From NCBI GenBank assembly GCA_905147135.1, contig LR990049.1:18307428-18371427 (forward strand): a DNA stretch of 64,000 nt, written 5' to 3'. Each line of letters starts with the position of its first letter. Within the stretch, counting starts at the first letter, position 1. The position numbers were made by a program, and so were the translations under genes. The stretch is from Blastobasis lacticolella (lineage: Eukaryota > Arthropoda > Insecta > Lepidoptera > Blastobasidae). Shown here piece after piece: positions 31,232 to 43,918 of this stretch. Below the pieces are notes generated by a model. It was not told the DNA's origin and searched no databases. It was given only the letters and a program-made list of their open reading frames with translations.

Positions 31232-34200
31232 CTAGGTTTTCAATGGCTTAGCGATTATGGTGACGTCATCTAATACGTGCTTCCACCAAGTGGACCAGGA
31301 ATCTGGCATGCAGCGGGTCTTGGCGATGGTGGAGTAGTAGTGCGCGGAGAGCCGCGGCGTGCGCTTGCGTTCCGGGGACTGGTAGTCCACCTCGTACAGC
31401 CCGAAGCGCTCCCTGGACAGAAGGATTGTCGACATTACAATTTTGTACAAGACAGCAGACCTCAAAACTGCCCGTCGCACGACCATGATCGTACGACGGA
31501 CGTCGCTCGACCAATAGCAGATCTCAACACGCACGATCATGGTCGCACGAGAGTGGCCATAAAGGACAGCGCCTTGCGCTGGGGAACCAGATTGATTGAA
31601 CAGCCTCGGGATCGAGGCATCCCGTGACAGGTACATTTATATATAAACACTCACGACAAGCCCCTCATCCATTCAAAGTTGTCCATCAAACTCCAATGGG
31701 TATAGCCGATGACGTTGCAGTGGTCTTTGGTGATCGCGTCTAGCATGGCTTTCATGTAACCCGACATGTAGTTAACTCTCTTGATGTCCTGCAGTCCTGG
31801 CTGTGTCGACACGCCGTTCTCTGTCACCAGAACTATGGGGTTATTGTAGGAGTTCTTCACCCATCGGAGAGCCTTGCGGAAACCCCATGGTACCACCTGT
31901 CAAGAGAATTTTTGATTCGGTCAGGGTATGAGAAGTGTGAGAGTATGTCTAGAGAATTTCAATTTATCATGTTAAGAAACGAATTATGTGTGAATGATTA
32001 GACTTGGACAATTTACACAGCGCCAAGCAAAGCTTATGTTATGGGTGCTAGATAACTGATAAACTACTTATATACTTTTAAATACGCCCCGTGGGCGGCC
32101 CAAGAAGCGATGAATTGACATCGCTGAGTCGAATGCGAGAGCCAACGGCTTACGACGCGAGGATGCCGAAGACCGGGCGAAGTGGAGATGATTAAGTAGG
32201 AAAGCGGACCCTGGCAGAGGCCGGGATAAAGGATTACATGTGTACTGATTATAAATATAATACCCAGACCCGTAACAGAAATTTAAATTTCTGCTCGGCC
32301 GGAAATCGAATACGGGACCTTTCCGTGGCAAGTGAACCACCCAGGTCGTCTATTACTATGTTAATGTGTGTGTGGTGTGTGTATTATTAATGTGGAAGAG
32401 GCGAAAGATGTGTATCAGGATCGTAGTTTGTACACTTGATAGTCTCTACCTATCTACCTATGGGATACGGGCGTAAATGTGTACCTTTGTATATATGTAG
32501 GTAAAAGAAACGAACTAAATAACATACCCTCAACCAGGTAGAGTTACTCTTGGGCCACTCCGGCTTCTGTATTGATAGAACACCCATATCTTCATAAAAT
32601 GACGGTGTCAGAGATATATTGTGGTCTATTTTCGACACCAATCTTGTGGTGTAATGGTTGAGGCCGAGGAAGTCGGCTGACCCCCTGATCATCGCCACCT
32701 CCTCATTAGTGAATCTAGGGAGACGAGACCGCGGGAAGTTCTGTTTGCGAGAGTTTTCGTCTATTTTCTGTCGCATGACTTGAGGGTAATCTCCTTCTGT
32801 CGAGAATATTGGGTGCGCGAACCAGCCGAACTGCAAGAAAATTATAATATCATAAATCATGTCAATAATTGTTGCCCATCCGTTGACCCAAGCCACTACA
32901 AAGTGGTGAGTATTAATATCACTAAGTACACGGTGGTACCTATTTATTACTGGTATCCGTTTTAGTTGTAGCATCCGGGTCCACTCTCTAAGTCAGGGAC
33001 TTTTCGGGAGACGGGTAGCTCATCGTCTGACGGCAGGTATTTAAGTATCCGACAATATCTTTTTGAATGATTAATTTTGAGAATCTGTTCAACCTACGGT
33101 ACGGGCGGTCAGCAGCGAGCCGCTTGAAGTAAAAATAAAATAGAAATTGACCCTTACACTAAACTGTCGGGCTATCTCAGCTGCTTCCTCATCACCTGGC
33201 GAAGTCGTCGCCGGCTCTTCCCAGCAGAAATCTAGAGTGATGCCGATTGATGTACCTGGACAAGAACACAGAAGTAAGACAAGGAGCAAAGACGACAAAG
33301 TCATCGGATCAAAACATCGGAATACAGGCCGGTAATCTGTTTGTTTCTCGCTTGCACGTACCGTCGCCTTTTTTCCTGAACTCCCTCTCGTACATTCTGT
33401 AGACCATGCCGTGCGCTCTCAACACGTTATGGCCGCACATATAGTCCTCCAAACCGCTGGCCAAGCCGCCAGGCGCGTCGGTACCCCCGTACCCGTCTTC
33501 ACAGAAAGATAGCGGCTCATTGAATGTGATCCAATGCTTTACCTTTTCGCCGAATGTTTGGAAGAGTACCTGGAAATAATAACAGGAAATCAGTGTCGAA
33601 CTTCTACAAAAAATCTTCATCTTGGCGTTAATGTACTGGTTGTGCTCTCGCGCAGGTAGGCCCTGACCATGATCCAGGATTTGGCAGATTAGATATTTAC
33701 AGTGCAGCAACTGCCATCTAACCTCCATGACCCTGCTACCAGGGGAACCTGACCAGATTGAATAATGGTTATACATTCATACGCCTGATTTTTTCAGAGG
33801 GATGTTTTCCCTTTTCGTAAGAACATCGGTTAGCATTCAACTAATGTGTTTCACTGTCGAACTTCTATATATGTATGAAACAGAATGAGTAAGGCGGAAA
33901 CTACTAATTCGAATGCAGATCTAGAAAGAAGGAACTGATTTCACCAGACCGCTATTGTGAACCCGAACTATCGTGTGACCTGCAACGAGTAATTATAAGT
34001 TAAATACGAAACGAACCTTTAGCTTCGAAAGTAGCTGAAGGGGTTAATTTCTAGAGATCAAACCCATCGAAGAGGTACCTACCATTAATTACAGCACTTA
34101 AGTATCAAGTTTATGTAACTCTTAATAATATTACGACACAGCAATATGGGGCACGATGACCAATTACCTTAAAAAGGTGGCAGGCAGTAGATGGATGCGG

Positions 34201-37200
34201 ATCGCCCAAGATCGGCAAGAGAGGCACTCTTTGTGGGAGCCCTACGTTCATCTGCACGGCAGTAGGCTCATATACAATAATAACTATCTAAACTGACTTT
34301 CTTCCTGCTTGTTTCCTCCTAAAACAGTCTGGCCATCAAATGTGGTTTTACCTTAGCGTAATCAACGAAGTAGTCAGCCATTAGGGGATTCGTCCATCCT
34401 CCCAAGTCCTGCAAACTCTGTGGCAGATCCCAATGATACATCGTGATGAGAGGCTCGATGCCTTGGCTGTGGAGCGCGTCTATAAGCTGCATGTAGTATT
34501 TCACTCCATCCTCGTTGATTGTACTGGAAAGTTAGAGAATAAGTAATCTCGATTATCATGGTTATTACCCTCCGGCTGCAAAGCGTGGATAATTTGAGAC
34601 AGTGGCTTAAGTCTCCTCCACTCTTATGGATGAGACTTAAGCCCAGCAGTGGAATGTTATGGGCTTGGAGTGCTATATTTCAGCTACGTAAGTAGAGCTC
34701 TAGCTCGAAAAACCCAGAAACTTTGTTACTGAATCATGCTTGCTTGTTGATTGATGACCTTACAGGACTGGTGGGACATTGAAATAAAATAAATCGTAGA
34801 AGAGAAGAGAAAGACAAGTCCTGCAGCGAGCATCCTACAGGACGTCATCATCGACATCTCTTTATAGGATAAATTATTGCTTTATGTTACTTCTGAAAAG
34901 CTTTAAGGCCTTACTTGCTGAACCCGTCAGGCAGCACCCGCGGCCAGGAGATGGAGAACCGGTAGAATTGCACGTTCAGCTCGCCCAGCATCTTGAGGTC
35001 ATCCCGCATCCGGTGGTAAGAGTCGTCTGTGACATCCCCGTTGGAGTGGTCAAACACACGCTCAGAATGCGTATGCGTGTACCGGTCCCATATGCTTTCT
35101 CCTTTGCCTGTGTGGAAAGAGGGATACCTGAGCATTGCACGTTTTCGCACCTTTTTATAGTAGAGTAGAATAATCTTTATTGTAAAAAATACTGACTATA
35201 ATTACTTATGCAGCGCTATCTATTTTGGACGTAGGTACAATAGTAGAATAATTAAAATAAAATAACAGAAAAACAGGTAGGAAATAATTCAGGAAGTAAC
35301 AACTACGTAGAAGCTCGTCTAGTTTAAAATGACGCGCCCCACTACTTAGTTAGTTGATTTCGATGAGTGAGTGCAAATATTGATAACGGCACTTCATCTG
35401 TGTGGGAGCCAATGAACGACGCGTGCTCCTACGTTTGAATTTCACCGGCAAATGAATGACCAATTACAACGGCATTTGTATATGTATTGCGTCCATATTT
35501 TAAACTTACTTGTGTGCATTAATGCGATAGTGGGGCGCGTCATTTTAGATAAGACGAGCTCTACGAAACTTTAAAAATTTACAATCAAGGTCTTATTTTT
35601 ATAATTATAATATTCAGCTAGGTTATAAAATGTTCTGGTATAGTTAGGGGCGGCGACTACCATCCGAGCCGCATAACCATTGGGGAAAGCCAACTCGCCA
35701 GAATCTCATCTTGGACCTATGACATGGTGGTAGGCCCCTTCCCAATCAACTTGCTCTCATCCTGTTTGCTACATTATTGGTACAAAAACCGAAGTGTCAC
35801 TCGTATCATTATCAAATACTTCACTTATTCCCTTTAATTCCTATAAATTTGGAGATCGGTCTTTGTAGAGTTCTCTGGGGTAGCAGCAGTAGGCGTCTTT
35901 CAGCCGATATTATGACGATGATGACTCCGTGACTCGTTGTATACGAAAGTAATAGAAGAGTTACTTTGCGTATGTGATTAATAGGTAGGCCAGGACTCAC
36001 CGCCTTCGTTCCAAGCGCCCTCGATCTGATAAGACGCCGTCGCCACGCCGAACATGAAGTCCTTCGGGAAGCAGTTGTTAGTTTGCGTAGGCGTCCTTGT
36101 TTTTTGCTTGTGCGAGGCAGCCACCCTGGGAATTGGGTAATTAATAGGTAACTCTTAATAAGTACCTACTTGCATATGTAGCAGTACTTACACTGCATAA
36201 GTACTACACATGTAGAGTAAGTAACACTCATGTAAGACTACATGTAAACCTAAATAGTAACTAATTAAGAATTTTTGTTACAACCATCTAGGTATATACA
36301 GAAAGAGTTTTTTTATACCACTAAGGTGGCAAATAAGCTTACGGCCTGCATGATGGTACGGAGTCACCGCAGCCTATGGACGGTATCCTGGTGCAATACC
36401 AGGGGCATCACCCACGCGTTGCCGACCGCGTAAAAACCGTTTCACCTTTCTTGAAGAACTCCATGTACTCTCCAGGGAAAACCTCTCCAGGTTGTTCATT
36501 CCACAAGCTAAGTGTGTGTAAAAAAAGTTCCTTTGGAACCGCACAGATCGCTATCAATTTGGCTCCATGGATGAACTTCTTGACGGTGGCGAGCGGTGCG
36601 ATGGTAGAATGTCATGTCAAACAGCTCTTCAAATATATACCTAAAAATGGTCAAATGGCAATGGCCTGGCCGGCCACGACGCTGACAAGCACGTCCGCGA
36701 ACTAAACGTCAAAGAAATGAAAATGCTGCGGTGGATGTGTGGCGTTATGCGAAATGTCGCGGTGAAGATCGAAGAGGCACGGCTGCGCAGATTTCGTCAC
36801 GTAGGTATTGCCTAAGCCCCAGTGATACGTGGGTAATAGGTGCCTAAACCTACCGGTATAAGGAAAGAGGTCCCGCGGGAGACCTAAGGAACGATGGATT
36901 GACATCGCCGAGTCGGACGCGAGAGCCTACGGCTTACGACGTGAGGCGGCCGAAGATCGGGTATAGTGGAGAAAACAAAGAAGGGAAGGCGGACCCTGGC
37001 ATAAGCCGGGATTCACCACTCGGATGATGATACCTAAAAATGGCCAAATCTGCCTAAAAACCGACCATCGCTGGGGTAAAGCGATGTATTGCCATCGCAG
37101 AGTCGGATGCGAGAACGTGGATGCTGAAGACCGGGTGAAGTGGAGGAACAAAAGTACTAAAGCGGGCCCTGGCATAGGCCGGATTGTCGGACGATGATGA

Positions 37201-40200
37201 TAATGACTTTCGCCGTGTGATGTCTGATCTATCAGTGTACTCTAGTACACGGCGTGCGGCGATTGCTACAACCTGGTCGTGATTAGAGAGTTGACGGTTC
37301 GCCAGAGCCTCGTCCGTCTGTCAGCAGGGGGACCATGTACAAGAGAGTTTGCCTTGGATGGTGGTAATCCCCCCGCTCATCATTAGAATTTGGGTGAGGT
37401 AAATCATCAATACATAACTTACTTAAAATAGCTTGCCATGTATACATAAGTGCCACCTACACTATCACTCGTTTTTTTCTTCGAACAATACGGAGGAAAC
37501 GGCTGGAATATCCTGTTTATGTGACCAAGTTTTGTCAAACAATTTATTCTCAGAAACAGTCCATTGATTAGTGCCGTAGGTATGCCGCAGAGCAGAACAG
37601 CACTCCTGAAATCTGTTTTTTTATGCTACTCAGTGACAAACGAATAGACAGACCACAGGTCAGTGGTAACTGTAGCCCATAACATCTACAACTCATACAT
37701 TTAGGTTGCAATTAACAATGCAGAACCGCAGGTTGTCACTGTGAGGACTACTCGTAAGATGAAATGCCTCATGCCTGTCATTTTGCTGGCTACCTTATAC
37801 TTCAAGCCGGAACACTGCAAGCATTGTTGCTTGGCGGCAGAAATAGATAAGGCGGTGGTACTCACCCAGGCGGACTCCTCAGGCTTGACAGACTTCTACC
37901 ATCTGATACATGATGAATCCTTCTCTTCACTAGTAACTTAGTCAACTTTAAAAAGCCCGTAAGTTTGGTTAATGTGGAAATTATGATCGAACTTCGTTTG
38001 TATGAAGCGCGGCAGCTTTCGGTGTTCGACCAGGGGCCTAATTATAGCGCTGTGACATCTCTCATAATCATCTTGACGTTAGTGTCCTGGTTGTGCTCTC
38101 GCGCACGAGAGCCCGGGGTCCGCCATGACCATGATCCAGGATTTGGCAGGTCAGGTAATTACAGTGGAGCGACTGCTATCTGACCTCCATGACCCTGCTA
38201 CCAGGGGAACCAGATTGGATCATTATTACACATCCAGTCGCCTAAATATGCAAGTTTCATCACGATATTTTCCCTCGCCGTAAGAGCATCGGTTGGTATT
38301 CAACTAATGTACATAACTCAGTAAACAGTCATTGGTATTGCCGAAGCGGGATTCGAACCCGGGACCTCTGGCTTACGCGTCGGATAATCTAACCGCTCGG
38401 CCACCGACACGCTCTCTGTGACATCTGTTATTCGACATTTTTCTACTATCTTCGACAGTCGTATATTGTCAAAGATTAATTTAATGTTTTTGGTCTTGTT
38501 AAGGCTCGAAGGACCATAAACTGTAGTGTACAGTTATCGCGAGTGTTAAGGGGGGTTAGGCGGGGGATGTTAATATCCGAACCCGTTGGATGTTGTTTAA
38601 ACACTAAATTTATTGTAAAAAGTAATCGACCAAGTAATGTACCTACGCTGCGATACATTCGGCGCGCATTGGCCTACTTACAGCTGTAGGTAAAATTGCC
38701 TGTATGGCGTTACTCTGTACAGTGTCGTTTTAATACAGTTTTTTAATAGAGAGCGATAGAGTAAAAAATATAGTGATCCGTGAAAGATGTGGCATGAAAG
38801 ATGATGTAGTGACAAAAATAGAAAGAGGGATGTTGAGATGGTTCGGGCATGTAGAGCGAAAGGATGAAAGAAGATTGACGAAAGAGGTATATAGTGCGAA
38901 TCTGGAAAACCGGCCCTTTAGAGGACGACCCAGAAAAACATTCACTGATCCGATCGGTAATGTTCTCAAAAAAGCTGGGGTCCGAAGTGGTAAGAATAAA
39001 AGAAGATGTATGAAAAGAGTTGTGGATATATGCGAGGCTAGGGAATTGTGTCAGGACAGAGCAAAGTGGCGGTCCATAGTGTCTGCCTACCCCACCTGTG
39101 GGACACAGGCGTGAGCTTTATGTATGTATGTATGTTTGAATAGAGAAAAAGTTAAATTTGAGATGTCACGGCACGAGAATAGCCCTGAATTTTCCCCTAT
39201 ACGAGGTGCAATGACTTTTGATCGACACGCGCGCGTCGGTCTGATCGTAAGTCATAATAAATCTAATAAACCAGCTTCCGGCCGCGGCTATGTCCGCGTG
39301 AACTCCGATTATAGAGTACCTAGGTAAGATACTTTGAACTAGTCTAGTCAAAAATTTTGACAGAATAGTTATTATAGATATACATAGAAGAGTCTGATCA
39401 TGTTTTTGACTTTTTGAACAACCATCCAACATCACAAACTTGATCGCATTATGCCGGTTATGAAGTGTTCCAACGGACCTATTGAATTTATTTAACATTG
39501 AATTTTATTCTTGGCACAGAGTATCTACAATCCTAGAAAACAAGCCACACCACTACAAAATTTTATCAAAACCCATTGAGTACTTTTTGCGTGGTAAATA
39601 ATTATAGCGACATAACTAGCGACCGACCCTGGTTTTACTGCACATATTAAACATATCAACCTTCCGAAATATTGTTTAATCTTTATTTAGAGAGCTTAAT
39701 CACATTAAAGCGACTATGCCGCTCCATATTGTTAAACTTTTATAATAAAAAATTTGAGCGAAGACCTGCTTCAAAACCACCCTAACCAATTTATATAGTT
39801 GTCGGGCCTTCGACAAAGGAAATGTCAGAGCACTATTACGTCCACCGACTGTCCAAAAAATTTACTCTAAAATGGCATGATTACTCTAAGTTGTTAGTTC
39901 TGCACACATTCCATATTAATTACAGTTAATATGATTAACATTTTCAATCGAGTTACACTCACTGCAGATAGAGAGTCTGCTTTTCCCATCGTATACTCAA
40001 ACTTATTTAATGGAATGTGTCCGGAACGAATTCGAAATGCTAGCACTAACTCGTCTCTACGTAAGCAGTTGTCGATCCAGGGATTATTCAGTTTTTCAGA
40101 AGAAATTCTCCAACCGATGATGGAAAACTGCATCAAAATCCGTCGCCTAGTTTAGGTATAAACGGAAATACATACCGACAGACTGACTGGACGTCGTTAA

Positions 40201-40482
40201 GAGTGGCATGCGTGCCAAAGGACTCACCACTAAGGATGCCGAAGACCGAGCAAGGTGGACTAATAAAAGCAGGAAGGCGGACCCCGGGCCCCCGCGTGTC
40301 GCGCGGGAGCGTAATCGGGATTTAACGCCAAGATGATGATGATGATGAGACAGACAGAAGCAGAAAGCGTATTTAATTTATACCACCTCTAGGTAGATAA
40401 TATGAGATCCTAGTAGGAAGAACAGTACTTACGTTAAAAAAATCACACCTGACACCAAGGTCCACATTTGCCGCGCCTTCAT
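31232..40482 (-). CDS. GH1 gene A: secreted beta-glucosidase/myrosinase-like, 9 exons
   Basis: Minus-strand exons in order: 40482-40433, 36125-36001, 35107-34915, 34523-34352, 33569-33362, 33255-33158, 32830-32528, 31896-31655, 31412-31232, all GT-AG with matching phases; 1572 nt, 523 aa. The enzyme family hydrolyses beta-glucosidic bonds by a retaining mechanism. Visible landmarks: signal peptide (~1-21, MKARQMWTLVSGVIFL), [15 protein letters not shown], acid/base Glu ~198 in WITFNEP, NHYTT, nucleophile Glu ~409 in VTENG, and WSLMDNFEW. All glycone-binding positions are kept. Exon 2 is 21 nt longer than in B (SHKQKTRTPTQ insert), exon 5 is 15 nt longer, and the C-terminus is extended (SWSTWWKHVLDDV...). 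Intron 1 (4.3 kb) is full of LINE/SINE debris. Annotated relatives are called myrosinase 1-like or lactase-phlorizin hydrolase-like; the substrate is unknown. Confidence 0.9.
32010..32350 (-). mobile_element. SINE-2 copy interrupted by a LINE 3' fragment (intron 7 of gene A)
   Basis: Outer parts (32010-32085 and 32234-32350) match SINE-2 ('acacagcgcca', 'gggtgctagataactgataaactactta' and 'acccagacccgtaacagaaat', 'accacccaggtcgtc'). Between them, 32086-32233 is an antisense-independent fragment of the LINE 3' end found at 36900-37035 ('gacatcgctgagtcg', 'gcgaggatgccgaagaccggg', 'ggaccctggcagaggccgggat'). Confidence 0.65.
33617..33862 (-). mobile_element. SINE-1 partial copy in intron 4 of gene A
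   Basis: Body and tail of SINE-1 ('cttggcgttaatgtactgg', 'accatgatccaggatttggc', 'ctgctaccaggggaacctga', 'catcggttagcattcaacta'). The tRNA-like head is missing. Confidence 0.7.
35308..35563. mobile_element. MITE-1 copy 3, in intron 2 of gene A
   Basis: TA-flanked 256-bp element with an extra A in the left TIR (TAGAAGCTCGTCTAG) and an intact right TIR (GACGAGCTCTA). The interior is nearly identical to copies 1 and 2, including 'gacgcgccccactacttagt'. Confidence 0.85.
36305..36625 (-). mobile_element. Decayed LINE 3' coding end (intron 1 of gene A)
   Basis: Read on minus the text encodes fragments such as LCGSKGTFF and GEVFPGEYMEFFKKGE, then 'ggcatcgtgcaggccgtaagctt'-like 3'UTR. A shorter relative lies at 44464-44545. 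No intact frame remains. Confidence 0.45.
36690..37195 (+). mobile_element. Two tandem fragments of an RTE-like LINE 3' end (intron 1 of gene A)
   Basis: 36700-36800 encodes NVKEMKMLRWMCGVMRN and EEARLRRFRHV, a typical C-terminal region of RTE-type reverse transcriptases, followed by 'gacatcgccgagtcggacgc' and a 'ggaccctggcataagccggga' end near 37010. A second, shorter copy of the last part follows at 37065-37185 with 'gccctggcataggccgga'. Other fragments are at 32086 and 40225. Frames are broken. Confidence 0.6.
37825..37930 (+). repeat. Short dispersed repeat (pair with 13860-13945)
   Basis: 'gcattgttgcttggcggcag' followed by 'aaggcggtggtactcacccaggcgga' and 'tcaggcttgacagacttctacca'. Same order as at 13860. 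Probably the 3' end of a LINE or SINE. Confidence 0.5.
38058..38415 (-). mobile_element. SINE-1, full-length reference copy
   Basis: On minus: head 'gtcggtggccgagcggttag' (A box TGGCCGAGCGGTTAG), B box GGTTCGAATCCC at about 38350, body 'gttgaataccaaccgatgct', 'cgtgatgaaacttgcat', 'ggttcccctggtagcag', 'ctggatcatggtcatggcgg', tail 'ctaacgtcaagatgat'. Length about 355 bp. Other copies: 20305 (-), 33617 (-), 40735 (-), 42065 (+), 46199/52429 (+, split), 57170 (+). Confidence 0.85.
38740..39140 (+). mobile_element. RTE/jockey-type LINE 3' fragment with intact C-terminal frame
   Basis: A frame covering 38773-39114 (113 aa) encodes MLRWFGHVERKDERRLTKE, GRPRKTFTDPIGNVLKKAG and DRAKWRSIVSAYPT, the conserved C-terminus of a widespread insect LINE reverse transcriptase. 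It is followed by a (GTAT)n tail at 39118-39137. It is 5'-truncated within gene A intron 1 and on the opposite strand to the gene. Confidence 0.75.
39894..40136 (-). mobile_element. LINE fragment from the region after RNase H
   Basis: The minus-strand frame contains NNPWIDNCLRRDELVLAFRIRSGHIPLNKFEY and TMGKADS, resembling the RTGH.P.NK..Y..G...SP.C segment that follows the RNase H domain in I/LOA-type LINEs (compare '[24 protein letters not shown]' in the LINE at 48692). An old fragment in gene A intron 1. Confidence 0.5.
40225..40350 (+). mobile_element. LINE/SINE 3' fragments near exon 1 of gene A
   Basis: 'ctaaggatgccgaagaccga', 'caggaaggcggaccccgggc' then 'gggatttaacgccaagatgatgatgatgatg': a chimera of the RTE-like 3' end and the SINE-1 tail, ending in a GAT microsatellite. 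It sits about 80 bp from exon 1 of gene A, inside intron 1. Confidence 0.5.
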
Positions 40483-40734
40483 TTCACACGAGTTGCTTAA
40501 TACTTTTATCACTCAACGCGAAATAATTTTTACCTAACCTATTTTGATCGCTCAATGAAAAAGAAATATCTAACCTAACCCAAGTTAAAAGTGAAATGAG
40601 TTACGTCTGCTCCACGCTAGACTCAAACACCGATTGTCCTTAGCCACTGATAACCTTTTGACTCTGTGTGCAACATAACATAAATAATTACGCTTTGTTA
40701 TTCCACCGTTAATTAACTAAAGCTGTTGTCAGCT

Positions 40735-40808
40735 TGGCGTTAATGTAGCGGCACGGCCTGGGGTCCGCCTTGACCATGATCCAGGATTTGGCAGATCAGA
40801 TAATTACA
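40735..40808 (-). mobile_element. SINE-1 tail fragment, upstream of gene A
   Basis: 'cttggcgttaatgtagcgg', 'ggggtccgccttgaccatgatccaggatttggcagatcag' (family order, minus). About 250 bp upstream of the gene A start codon. Confidence 0.6.
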
Positions 40809-40961
40809 ATTAACTAAAGCAGTATTAACACGTAATACTTATTAAAAATAGTGTTGGGAGATAGTAATACTACATCGGACTTTATCCTCATGTGGGTGAA
40901 GTGGACCTTCCTTATGTACCTACACTACCTTTTAAGTAAACATACCTAAATATAAAACCCC

Positions 40962-41185
40962 TTTCACTCGTGGGTGTCGTACAGGGCGACTAATGTTTTC
41001 GAGGCAAAAGATCTAGAGTCTCCAACTCCATAGACTGGAAAATGGACAGCAGCGTTTTCCATTGTTATATTTATAACACTGCGATCTCCAACCCGCCTGC
41101 CAAGCGTGGAGACCATGGCAATAACCTCTTCTGTCGTTGGAGGCCTTAAGTCCTGCAGTGGACTGATATGGGCTGAGATGATGTC
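40962..41185 (+). repeat. GAT-tailed repeat family, sense copy
   Basis: 'cactcgtgggtgtcgtacag', 'ctggaaaatggacagcagcg', 'gatctccaacccgcctgcca', 'aagtcctgcagtggactgat' then 'gagatgatg'. Sense orientation like 11557. Confidence 0.7.
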
Positions 41186-43918
41186 CTAAATGTTGAGTTA
41201 AGTGGGGTGCTTCCGTTGTGTCTATATAAAACAAGATAATTTTTAATTAATCATTAAGTAATATCTATATTTAACTTATCGTGAGGGCCCAGGGTTCGCC
41301 TATCTATTTATATTTACTTATCTGTTAATATCTATATTTAACTAAATACCTGTAATTATCGTTAAACATACTTACCCTACACCATTCTCAAAGGCTGGCC
41401 TTTTTACCGCGCACGTTCAAGATCTTCCATTGCATTAGTTGGGATTCTTCAAAAGGAATGTCTATAGGTATCTCAAAGGCCGGCACCGCCTCTGCTCCCA
41501 TTTGGTTGCTGATGTCCGGGACGACATGGCCGCTTTTCATTGGACCGTCTGACCGTGTACCCCACTAGGGACCGTACGTTAATTTGGAAGACACCCCTAT
41601 GCGCCCCCCCACTCTCACGTGAGATTTTCGTTTCGTTTCCGTTATGATTAGCTTTATTTTATTAAAATCGGTTCAGTCGTTTAGTCGGGAAATTAGGTTT
41701 ATGAATTATTATCGATCATATTGTACCTAACGTAGTGAATAGTATACAGTTGTAAATGTATCATCATCACTCATCCAACAACACAATAACGAAAGATGTA
41801 TTGCCTTGATAACCAGTGATACTATAACACTTCATTATGAACCAGACTTTGGACACAGTCAATGTGTGTGGGACCAATTATTTATTAATGTGTGACAGCA
41901 GTTTATCAGCCGCCGACTGATCTAATGTCATTGACATTCATTGGTATCCTTGGAAATTGAGTACTATCTGTTCGCGGTAGCATTAGTTCGCGGCTTCGCT
42001 CGCCCGCTATTCTTACTTCAATGTATTTTTATCTAGAATTGTTAAGGGTATAGGTAATAGAAGTCCCGGAAGTGGTACGGTTCGAATTCTGGTGCAGCCA
42101 TGAGGCAATGACTCTTTTCTGATCTATGGTCTTAAGTTGACCACTAACCGATGCTGTTAGGGTGAAGGAAAATATCGTGATGAAACCTGCACATTCAGGC
42201 GACTGAATGTGTAACCATGATCTAATCTGGCCAGATGTGTTAACAGGGTCACGGATGTCAGATGGCAATCGCTCCACTGTAATTACCTGATCGCCAAATT
42301 CTGGATCATGGTTAAGGCGGACCCCGGGCCCTCGAGTGCGAGAGCACACCGGACATTTAACGAAAATATGACTAATAGCGGCCCGCCCCGGCTTCGCTTA
42401 TATATATATTATACCTTAACAAATTATACACCTGAACCTTCGTCATGAATCACGTTGTCTAAAACCGCACTATGTAGTCTGTGTGTGAATACCGCATGAA
42501 AATCCGTTTAGTAGTTCTTGAGTTTATCGCGTACAGACTGACAGTAAGACACGCCGTGGGACTTCGTGTTTATAATATGAAGTAACTATATTATACTTAA
42601 GTATGTACTGAGTAGTGTCCCGTTACAAACAGGACACCATATTACGATCACAAAAGTTCCAACCGTCTCCTCAACCATTTTAGAGGGAAGGGGGCGACCC
42701 GGCTCCTGACGGCCGTATTTCTTGACATTGACTCCCCTCCCGTACGTATCCCGTGCTGCCTAGATAGCCGAGCGGACTGAGCGGCGAACACGCGACTTTT
42801 TTCTAATATTCACATTTTAAAACTCGTGATATCTTTCGAATGGAATGTCTGAATTGAATAATTCAAAAAGTTATATAAAGGTATTGAAGTAGTCGTGAAT
42901 ATGAAGTAATTGATTTTGATAAGGATTAATACCAAGGTACAAATAAAGAGCGTTTTTTAGCGGCGGCATTTCAATTAAATTTTCAAAATAAAAGAACACT
43001 TATTGTGACATAACTATAATAGTTAGACATATACTGTCGCGACACTTTTTGTAGATAATGATGTGTTCTGCAAAGTCGTAGTACATTATTTTGTTCTATC
43101 ATCAATAGTTTTCGCAGCGCACGCGATGTAAGGAATTTTTTGGGTATTTTTCTACACCTTCGGTTACATTGTTCAAATTTTACCAAGGATCCCTAATTTT
43201 TTTCAAAATGAAATGTAGCCTATGTCAAATTGGAAGAATGTGGCATTCTATTGGTGAAAGAATTTTTTAAATCGGCCCAGTACTTTTTGAGCCTATTCAT
43301 TACAAACATACAAAAATAGGTACAAATCTTTCCTCTTTATAATATTAGTATAGAAGTATAGATAGATTTAATATAGAAGCCCCTACCCGATGCAAAAGGA
43401 GCATCCGAATCATCATTCCACTATCCTTGTCCCATCTTCATCACTTCATTTTATGACCAAAGGCGGCCTGCCTGACGTAAACCCTACTAGTAGGTATGCT
43501 GTTCAGCATCTGATCTGATCAAACACGCAACAATATTTATAAGAAAAAAAAAACCTCGGCCGGTCCGAATTTTTAACTCTGAAGTTCTAACTCGCCACCT
43601 CGACCATCTGGCTCTACGGAAAGATGTAGCGTCTCTGTGCATCTTTCACCGCCTATATCACGGGAAGGGAAGTGAAATTGTTTGGGCTAGTACCTGCTGA
43701 GAGTACAAAGTTAAAAACTATTTTTGCGGTATCAGTTATTGTGAAATTCCATAACCTTTAAAACACCCATGTACACACTAACAACTATGGACTTTGTCTG
43801 CAATAAAAGTTCTTTTTATATATTTATTTACATCATTTGCTAGATTTATATTCCATAGTCTGAAGCCGCATGCGGCCGGTCGAATAAAATGCTCTCTTCA
43901 ATTTGTACATAAGTTTAT
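41186..43918. repeat. Intergenic A-B: SINE-1 and Helitron-like debris, no gene
   Basis: 42065-42370 is a SINE-1 copy on + with decayed B box ('ggttcgaattctggt'). 42375-42598 is an inverted Helitron-like fragment starting 'actaatagcggcccgccccggcttcgc' in three pieces. About 43215-43360 is another inverted Helitron-like end ('tttcctctttataatattag'). 41640-41710 holds a 'ttaaaatcggttcagtcgttt' fragment of the same class. No gene recognised. Confidence 0.55.

Noticed and set aside
31472..31552. Inverted 'cgaccatgatcgt' pair in intron 8 of gene A
   Set aside because: Short imperfect inverted repeat with no second copy in the window; not enough to call a mobile element.
33147..35168. Plus-strand frames across gene A (e.g. 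34884-35168)
   Set aside because: They lie opposite GH1 exons 3-6, whose minus-strand reading gives conserved motifs and correct splice phases.
38340..38415. Possible tRNA gene (minus) with A and B boxes
   Set aside because: The head continues into a 350-bp repeat seen many times in the window and does not form an obvious cloverleaf, so it is a SINE head.
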